Positions 56,640 to 64,000 of a stretch of DNA of 64,000 nucleotides are shown piece by piece. This DNA is from Luzula sylvatica. Its lineage: Eukaryota; Streptophyta; Magnoliopsida; Poales; Juncaceae. The notes beneath the pieces are model-generated. The model worked only from the letters and a program-made list of their open reading frames with translations. It made no database searches and had not been told where the DNA came from. Within the stretch, counting starts at the first letter, position 1. Each line of letters begins with the position of its first letter. The position numbers were made by a program, and so were the translations under genes. The stretch covers positions 16,242,591 to 16,306,590 of the forward strand of contig OX326957.1 in NCBI GenBank assembly GCA_946800325.1. The letters are read 5' to 3'.

Positions 56640-56656
56640 TCTACGAACTTACTTGT
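56640..56656. repeat. Target-site duplication of LINE D, 5' side
   Basis: It matches 49679-49695 (TCTACGAACTTACTTGT). It marks the exact 5' end of the LINE at 56639. Confidence 0.93.
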
Positions 56657-57299
56657 ACTCAAAGTTTTTGGTTAAGAGATTAAACACTGCACATGTGATT
56701 TGTTTATTAAATGTTTAACGTAAGTTCGGGCAATTTTGATATTTTTTCCAAAAAATTAGTAGGGGAGCCAATCTTTCAAAAACAAAAAGGAAAATTTGCA
56801 ATCATATACATATTTTCTATAAATTACCAAAATGATCAAGTTTATAGAAACTTCCTGATGTAAGATATTTGTTGTTTGGTTTGAAGTAAATATGTCTTAA
56901 TTAACTCCTTAAACATATTATTATTATTATCATTATTATTATTATACAAATTGTTATTATTACTACTATTATTATTATAATTATTATTGTATATTCGGTA
57001 CAATTTTCAATCACACCCTCAATCTTGTTAACAATGACGTACGTGTGCACAACCCTTTCATGTGCCTAATCATCAACCAATGCTGCAAGCTAATTATAAC
57101 TCTGTTCTGGAATCTCGTAGTCATGTCTCGTGGATACATGGGTTTGTCCCTCGCGATTTATGACTTCATTATCTAGTTATCTACAATTGATATTAAAAAA
57201 AAGTGAGTTTGAAACCGAATGAAATCGATAAAAGTTCATGGTCACCTCATATACCGAGTGAAGTTTCATGAAAACACTCTTTTGAATGTAGAAGATACA
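56657..57299. other. AT-rich intergenic stretch with ATT microsatellite
   Basis: An ATT/TTA run lies at about 56920-56990. The phrase ACACTCTYTTGAATGTAGAAGATACA occurs at about 57273-57299 and again at about 57490-57516, a local duplication around the SINE. No gene is seen. Confidence 0.6.
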
Positions 57300-57440
57300 T
57301 TTTTTTTTTTAAGTGAAACATAATCCATAAAACATTAATATTGTTGATTTCATTTCTTCATTTGTGATACCAATGAGGTTTGAACCCTTGAACTTTGATA
57401 TCTTATGCTAAGAACTTTACCACTAGATCAGGAGACCATT
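57300..57440 (-). mobile_element. tRNA-derived SINE
   Basis: On the - strand a head of about 70 bp carries a Pol III A-box-like TAGTGGTAAAG and a B-box GGGTTCAAACCTC in the right order and spacing. An unrelated body and an A-tail (T run at 57300-57310) follow. It does not fold as an intact tRNA. Target duplications are blurred by the local repeat. Confidence 0.65.
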
Positions 57441-57929
57441 AAAAACACTCTCTTGAATTCCGTTTTTATCTCTAAATTCGGTTTCATGGAAACACTCTCT
57501 TGAATGTAGAAGATACAGTTACATTTCTATCTCTAAATTCGATACAAGCAATATCATTGAAGCATAACTAAGTAGTACAATTTGAACAAAGGGAAAAATG
57601 TGTGTACCCTAGCAAAATCTTGAAATGTCACACATGCCCTCTCTTAATGTGACATATCATCAAAATGGAAATGTTAATGTAGGGAGTGATTAGTGAGATG
57701 TGGCAGTCACAAACAAATTATTAAAGTCGTTAGAATTCAAAAGGGTGAGTAAAATCATAATAGTTTTTTTTTTATTTAGAGTAAAATCGTAATATTTTTT
57801 TTTAGTGAGCAACGTAATTACGTTGCTCGAATTTTTTGTTAATAGTATTAAAACGACACTGTACAAGTGGAGGTTAGCACAAACTACATAAATCCTACCC
57901 ACCATTCCCATATGGAATAGTTTAGTCTA

Positions 57930-58540
57930 GCTACATCACCTCGGACCATCCTTTTGCGTCTTGGAGTATCTTATTTAGGATGTAGGAAGAAGACCATCTC
58001 TTGTTTTACAAATATTGCATTGTTCCTTCTTTTCCAAATGTTCTAGACCCATGCCATGAAAGGTTTATCCCATCCGCTTTTTGTTTGGCTCAATCTTCGT
58101 TTCCTGTTGTTTAGTCACATTTGGGCGAGTGTTTGGCTGGGGGATATTGCTGCTCCTAGAAGATTTTCTAGTTTGGACCAGATATCCTTGGCGGAGGGGG
58201 ATTCAATGAATAGGTGTGGGGATGTCTCTTCCCGATTTAGAGAACGGTTTGGGCAGGTTTTGTGGTATGGCCATCCACGTTTAGTTAGGTTATCTGCCGT
58301 CAAGAACCTCTGGCTACAAGTTAGCCAGGCGAAGAATTTTATTTTGTTTGGGATTTTTACTTTACACAAAATATTATTCCATTTTATAATAACGCCTGGG
58401 TTTCTCCAAATGGCGTAGGCCGAGGCGGATGAAAATCGTCCATTTTGGTTCCACTTACATGATGGATTAGAGGTATCCCATGTAGTGATGCATTGTAAAA
58501 AAGTAAGATCTTTACTAGGTCCTTAACAAAATATGACGAG
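57930..58540 (-). pseudogene. LINE ORF2 3' fragment (zf-RVT region)
   Basis: On the - strand it encodes KIKFFAWLTCSQRFLTADNLTKRGW and a WVWNIWKRRNNAIF-like end, similar to the same segment of LINE E (23595-24060). Frame breaks and the lack of any RT show it is a 5'-truncated relic, from a different insertion than LINE D or E. Confidence 0.75.
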
Positions 58541-58976
58541 AAATTGCTTGGGATGGTTGCGTAAAATCATAATATCAGAATATGCTTTCCTGTATTTAAC
58601 ATGTCCGGCTATTAATGATGTCATGAATACATTTCGTCCAAAACACAAAAGCTTTACACTTGTATGTCTTCAAACATAAACACTTTACATGAATTCAAAC
58701 CAGTATTACTCGTCCTTCTGTGGCATATGTTATATCCTGAAGTTACATATTAATTTGACGATCTAATAAATTCATTATCTTCGACTCAACTTGATGATTT
58801 GTTTCGTACTCATCCATCAGTGCAATTTCTACAAGTGGCCTTGGATTTAGGAGAGTATGATTACGTTAAACAATTACAATTATTAGTATTACATAATATG
58901 TACGGTACACATTATTCATAATAACCAGATTTATCTTCAGTTAAAATATCAACATTTCATCCAATCACAACTTGAG

Positions 58977-59258
58977 TTGTCAAAACGGGATTACAATTGC
59001 GACGATCAGAATTATATCGAGCTACCAACACGTCCATTTCTTGGCGGGGACCCTCGCAAACAGAACATCTTCATCAACACTCCTCCAATGATGGATGAAA
59101 TATTGGAACGTACTAAAGAGAATTTCCAAGACCGGCACACGCTTGGTCAACCATTCTGCAAGGATTTACCACGACCTTCTCCTAGTCAAGATCTATTGAA
59201 ATTCTGGCTTTGTTTACCGACAATATATAGTTTTAACTTTCGGTTTAGAATAAGTTAG
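58977..59258 (+). other. Unrecognised open frame, possibly a gene fragment
   Basis: 93 codons starting at TTG, not ATG. The part NYIELPTRPFLGGDPRKQN has a protein-like composition, but I do not recognise it and no splice context or partner exon is clear. It lies just before the duplication that carries the intact DRIP-like gene. Most likely a relic. Confidence 0.2.
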
Positions 59259-59471
59259 GACGGGTTCATAATGTGATTATAAAAACAATTCAACATTATT
59301 GAGCAACTAGTAACATAAATTCCTGGTCTCATACATGAACACATTAAGATAGAGAGTCGAATAACGAAGAAACAAACAGAACATAAGTTAACTTAAAGTC
59401 TCAGACAAGCACACTACGGGGTAGCGAGTCGATTGATGAAGCAACAAACATAATAAAAGTTAACACAAAGC

Positions 59472-61864
59472 TCAATTGATTTTGGCCCTCTTGTAGTGGA
59501 GAACCATGACAAACTCCTTTGCCGATTTACCAACCGATGCTTTCACCTTTTGCTTGGGACGCGTCTCGAGCCACAGCTCAACCAAGTTTTGCATAGTCAT
59601 TGTTGGACTCACTACTAGGTTCTCACATCTTATCTCGACCTATTTAAATTAAATAAATCATTCACTAAATCAATTTGAGTTTATAACACGAGAAGAAAAA
59701 GAAAATATAAATATTGTTACCTCAGTGTCACTGGAGAGGCCGAGCTTCTGCACGATATATTTTTGCACAGTAGAAATGGTCATGTTTCCGTCTCTAATTT
59801 CAATTTCAGGAAAAATTATGATTAATAAAAATGGACCTAATTATTTTGTACGGTTAAAATTAAATAAAACACTAAATAAATCTAATTTACTTGATCCTCA
59901 GAAAGTTGGCAGGGATTTGCTGCAAAGTCATTGCCCTATTCCTAAAACACATTAGAGATTCAAAATAGCAATTAACAAAAATTGAAATGAATAATATATT
60001 AAATATAAAAATATTAGATGAATTTACTTACGGATCCTTAGAGGCCACTAAGGAAAACCAGATAGAAGTTACATTATTATTTGTTTGTTGTTGCCTAGCC
60101 ACGCCACCAGCCACCGTACCAGTCACATTACCAGTCACGCTACTAGCCATCGTACCAGCGATGGTACCAGTACCAGTACCGCTAGAACCTGCACCGTAAT
60201 TCTCCTTTTTCTTTCCCTTGATATTTCCGTTCTCGTTATCAACAGTGACTTGCACAAGTGGAGGGGTCTCAACAACGACTCCTTTCCCTTTTGATTTGGG
60301 ATCAATGCCAACCGGTGGGACTGACTTGTCAACCGGGTCTTCGGTGCTCCCATGTTCTATTGCCAGATTGTTTAGAGGTTTCACAAGCTCGAGTGTATCA
60401 TTAATTTCCTTCCCTTTGAGCTTCGCTTTGTGCGGTATTGTTTCAGCATCACGAGGAGCCTGAATTATTGGATGACAAATTAAATGATATTGTAGAGACA
60501 AATATAATCATTGTAATTTTTTTTATTTTAAGCTCGTTTGATCAGTACAAAAATAAACAATATTCTACCTGTTTTTTCTCTTCCAGTTTTGCTTCGATAT
60601 CCGCCAATGGCTCATTGATCAACAGACCAGGTGCATGTTCAGCCGAGCTCTTTCTCCTACCAGTTTTTTTGCGGGAACGCGTGGTCTTTGCCGGGTTGTT
60701 CACATTAGGAGAAGAGATAGGCTCGATCCTCTCGACGTCCACAACTGGTTCTGATTGTGGCACGTATTGCGAATTATTGGTCTGATTGAAGTCTTGGGGC
60801 TGCGGAGGGAAGAACTTCGTCCTGAGCGATTGAAGGTTGTGATCCGGCCTACATTTATTTATATAAATAAGTTCAAGATATTTTTCAAAACAAAAATTAA
60901 ATCGTTAATTTATAAATATGCGAGAGACATTTCTAAAAATTTTGAATTAACAGGTTCAAAATAGAAAGACAAAAAAAATAACCGGAGCTTGTCCAAAGGT
61001 GTAGCCCCCAGATGAACATTACAGATTGGGCATGCGTCTTCAGTTTTTAGCCTCTCCACGATACATGTCCGACAAACTGTGCAAGTCCAATTCATAATAT
61101 TAAAATTATCAAATATTTAATACGAAAAAATATGATTTAAAACATTTACGTGGAACCCATGTAGAGTACGATTGCCTACTCAATTGTTGTTCGATTATAA
61201 CTTGACAAGTTAATTAATTAGAATAAAATTCAAAAAACTCGACTATTTTTTACGCATCTTTGGGCATCTACAGGTTACACTTGGACTCTCCCTTAATACG
61301 ATATATAGTTTATATATATAATCTGTAGAAGATGCAATATAGGGACAATGAGGAGATATCCAATTTCATGGAAAATTTTACCTATAAATCAATTTGTATT
61401 AATGATGATATAATAGAGGAAATGTTAGTGATTAATTCGGAATTTATTATGTGAGTCAAAACTTAACGTTACTGATCACAATATTGAAAAATAATCATAT
61501 GAAATTTATGGTGTGGCAACCTATGTAGCAGATCATTGCGTGGTTGATAGCATATACTTTAGGTGACATTTTATGATGCTCAATTTTTTTTGGAGCGATA
61601 TAGAAATTAATGAAAAAAGGACCTAAACATGTAAAATAGATATTTTTAAACAAAACGAAACCCAAAATAAAACAGATAGATCGAGATTAGTTCCTTCACA
61701 GGAAGCTTACAAGTGTGTAGGCAAGATGTAACGGTGGTAGCTTCTTCGTAAAAACCATTACAAATATGACAAGACAAGCATGATGCGATGGAGTCACGCT
61801 CAACGATAACATATTCAGGACGCGTCATCTTCTTTTTCGCCTCCGAAAGAGTGGAACAACTCAT
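59472..61864 (-). CDS. DRIP-like RING E3 ubiquitin ligase, intact, seven exons
   Basis: Exons are 61864-61711, 61076-60983, 60848-60569, 60459-60032, 59941-59891, 59793-59721 and 59639-59472, giving 415 aa, close to Arabidopsis DRIP1/2 (about 420 aa). The C3HC4 RING spans residues 32-70 (CHIC, CLHTFCRTC, CPIC) and is followed by GATPLDKLRPDHN, a hallmark of the DRIP family. The middle is Ser/Thr/Gly-rich and probably disordered. The last three exons encode a RAWUL-like ubiquitin fold (STVQKYIVQKLGL...VELWLETRPK...AKEFVMVLHYKR). Arabidopsis DRIPs are nuclear E3 ligases that ubiquitinate DREB2A and restrain drought responses; transfer of that role is inference. All junctions are GT/AG and the frame is continuous. 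Confidence 0.9.
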
Positions 61865-61884
61865 CTCGTTTCACTTGTCACTTG

Positions 61885-61937
<53 letters not shown>

Positions 61938-61990
61938 CAATGAGTTGATATAGAAGTGAGAGAGAGAGAGAGAGAGATGAGTTGATATAG

Positions 61991-62069
<79 letters not shown>

Positions 62070-62100
62070 TTTGAAGAAAGTGAGTGTTGAATATATAAGT

Positions 62101-62149
<49 letters not shown>

Positions 62150-62160
62150 ACTCCATGAGT
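61865..62160. repeat. Compound (GT)n(GA)n microsatellites upstream of the DRIP-like gene
   Basis: Four blocks: (GT)(GA) at 61885-61937, (GA) at 61958-61976, (GT)(GA) at 61994-62065 and (GA) at 62103-62148, with the phrase ATGAGTTGATATAGAAGTG between them. The array is a tandem expansion of the single tract seen in copy 1. On the transcribed strand it is a CT-rich 5' UTR/promoter type tract. Confidence 0.92.
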
Positions 62161-62681
62161 TAAAAAGAGTAGGGATTTTGTTTTTCCTATTGAGTTTGAA
62201 TGATTCTCATAACAATATAATTGGCATGTCGTCGCTTCATTATAGAGTTCACGCGATTATAACAAAACAATGAGAGATGAATAAAATGAAGACAAGTGAA
62301 AGAGACATTGAAATGTGAGATTTCAAAAAAAATGTGGGAGCCTTCTTTTCTTTTGTGACTTATGCGGAGAGTCGCTAATTTTTGAAGCACATGGTTTAAC
62401 TGATAAATTATAAAATTATTGATTCAAAATTGTATATTTAGTATGTAACTTAAAGCGGAAAAGTAAAAAAAAAAAAGACAATTGAGGTATGCTGGACTAC
62501 ACATCAAGATTATAAAGAATACGTAAATGATCTTTCAAATGGTTTATGTTGAAATTACTCAAATGTAAACTTCATATTCAAAATTATATATTTTTTTACA
62601 CGTCATTGGTTCGTTATATATACGTTAGCGTGTAACACATAAGAATATGAGTCAAATCAAGACAACTAAGAAAGAGAGAGA

Positions 62682-62727
<46 letters not shown>

Positions 62728-64000
62728 CGAATTGCATGCACTAAAAAGAGAATGTATGACAATGTAACTTGTGTAAAGAATCAAACATATGAACTTCACA
62801 ATACCGAAATAAAAATATTTACATGTCATCGATTCCTTCTGCATATGTATGTCAATATATGTATAATGGGCAAATTGTGGCATGTTACATCTTCAAGATT
62901 TTTCATGTTTTCTTTAGGTTTATATTTGTCTCCGGACATGTAATCTATTACTTATTTTCAGGTTCCGATATTAGTCTAAAAATATCTTATATAAATCTAT
63001 TACATTTTTAAGCCCGGGCATATTGTTGGATTAAAGTAACGGTTTTGGGTATCATTCATAGTAATTTTTTCTTTTGCTTTTTCAGACGTAACGGTTTTCG
63101 GTTTCATTTTTAATTGTCCTCTTACGAAGAGTTTCTTTTTCTTTATCGTCCTCAAGCGGGCCTTTTTTGGGTGATTGGAGTAAGTTATTTTTAGTGCTAT
63201 TCTCACTCTTTTCTAATTTCAAAATAACATATTGAAAAAATATTGGAGTAAGTTTTTTTTGGTGGTTGGAGTAAGTTTTTTTTTTAATTGTCCTCTTGCG
63301 CAACGTTTCTTTTTTTTTTTTATTGACCTCAAGACTCAAGTGGGCCGTTCTTTTTTTTGTGGTTGGAGTAAGTTTTTTTTGCTATGCTCATTGTTTTCTA
63401 ATTTTGAAAATATAATTTTTTTTTGAAATAAATTAGGGTAAGATTTAGGTCATCCAAAGAATTCAAATGTAAAGAGAACGATTTTATCGGATGATTTTTT
63501 TTTTTTTTTTAATTGGCATAGATGATGATTTATTATTCTTACATGCAAATATTTTTGTTTTACACTTTCAAAGTGTGTGTCTAGTAAGAGTTGAATTTAA
63601 TACGAGTACAAATACAATGTACTTAAAATTAGGAATGAGAAAATAAGAAAACCTTTGAAAGGGCGAATCCCGCGCGGGGGGGGGGCATGAAATCGAAAAC
63701 TAAAATATTAGTGAGGAAGAAGGTGATTTCGTTCGTTTCAAAAGTAATAATTATAATAAATTTGTTTGTATTTCACAAACACTAAAGTAGTGTAGTGGTG
63801 TGTTTAAGAAATGTGAGGTCTTGAATTCGAAATCCTAAAACTTCATATTTTGATAAAAAAAAATCTAATCCGACCCTCTATATATCGATTCTGGATCTGT
63901 CCCTGACGATATTCATGATAGATAGGGTTTATTTTATAAGGCTACAAATTAAATTATCCCATTGACTTCGGGTATATATGTTATTTCTGGAATTCATAGT
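62161..64000. other. Upstream region of DRIP-like gene, duplication copy 2
   Basis: It matches 46770-48420 in order. A G homopolymer lies at 62684-62726. T-rich blocks with repeated AATTGTCCTCTT and GGAGTAAGTTTTTT words fill 63080-63440. A short G run is at 63674-63684. A weak tRNA-like/SINE-like segment (GTAGTGGTGTG, GAATTCGAAATCC, A-run) is at about 63785-63870. No gene is seen. Confidence 0.6.
62684..62726. repeat. Poly(G) tract, 43 bases
   Basis: An uninterrupted run of 43 G following a short GA repeat. Long dG runs are rare in plant DNA and prone to sequencing-length error. Confidence 0.9.

Noticed and set aside
57361..57440. Possible tRNA gene
   Set aside because: A/B boxes are present but no cloverleaf or anticodon stem can be formed, and the segment continues into a body and A-tail, so it is a SINE.
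62614..62943. Poly-Gly or poly-Pro protein
   Set aside because: It is a translation of the G homopolymer.

Overview
The window is nuclear DNA of a flowering plant, probably a eudicot; I cannot name the species. The evidence is spliced genes with plant-specific architectures (an ankyrin-PGG membrane protein and DRIP-type RING/RAWUL ubiquitin ligases), Ty1/copia elements primed by initiator-Met tRNA, plant L1 LINEs, a Helitron terminus, MITEs and hAT/Mutator relics. Host coding sequence is a small minority of the window.

Positions 1-23014 form one nested retrotransposon stack. Element B (+) is a copia element whose 5' LTR lies left of the window. Element A (+) sits in B's 5' leader and ends at 8202. 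Element C (-, 14552-22757) sits in B's 3' LTR with a perfect 5-bp target duplication (ACGAA). A is a chimera: its gag-pol, 3' region and LTR are followed by 281 bp of LINE sequence and then a second RNase H-3' region-LTR. The LTR plus LINE flank reads as identical to a solo LTR and its flank in a LINE at 25277-26190, so the source locus of the captured sequence appears to lie in the same window. A, B and C all carry a 1.1-1.3 kb non-coding region between pol and the 3' LTR. It contains stem-loops with compensatory changes and is the best candidate here for an undescribed functional RNA.

Positions 23015-28783 hold a small MITE, a decayed L1-type LINE (E, -) split by the solo LTR, and a Helitron 3' end. 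Positions 29395-38263 (-) encode an apparently intact four-exon ankyrin-PGG protein (ACD6-like, 630 aa by my splicing). Its introns hold a 0.5-kb-arm foldback element, an hAT element and two long-TIR MITEs. Positions 38264-43130 hold an hAT-like element and an internally deleted MULE with another hAT element inside it.

Positions 43450-64000 contain a tandem segmental duplication of a DRIP-like E3 ubiquitin ligase gene on the - strand. The copy at 59472-61864 is intact (7 exons, 415 aa). The copy at 43663-46531 keeps every splice junction but has a stop codon in exon 3 and an hAT insertion in intron 1. Between them are an orphan RING exon (48893-49091), a structurally complete LINE (D, about 49695-56639) with two open ORFs, target duplications and a poly(A) tail, a SINE and a LINE fragment. 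Exon coordinates come from reading GT/AG junctions and frame by eye. No alignment or folding software was used.
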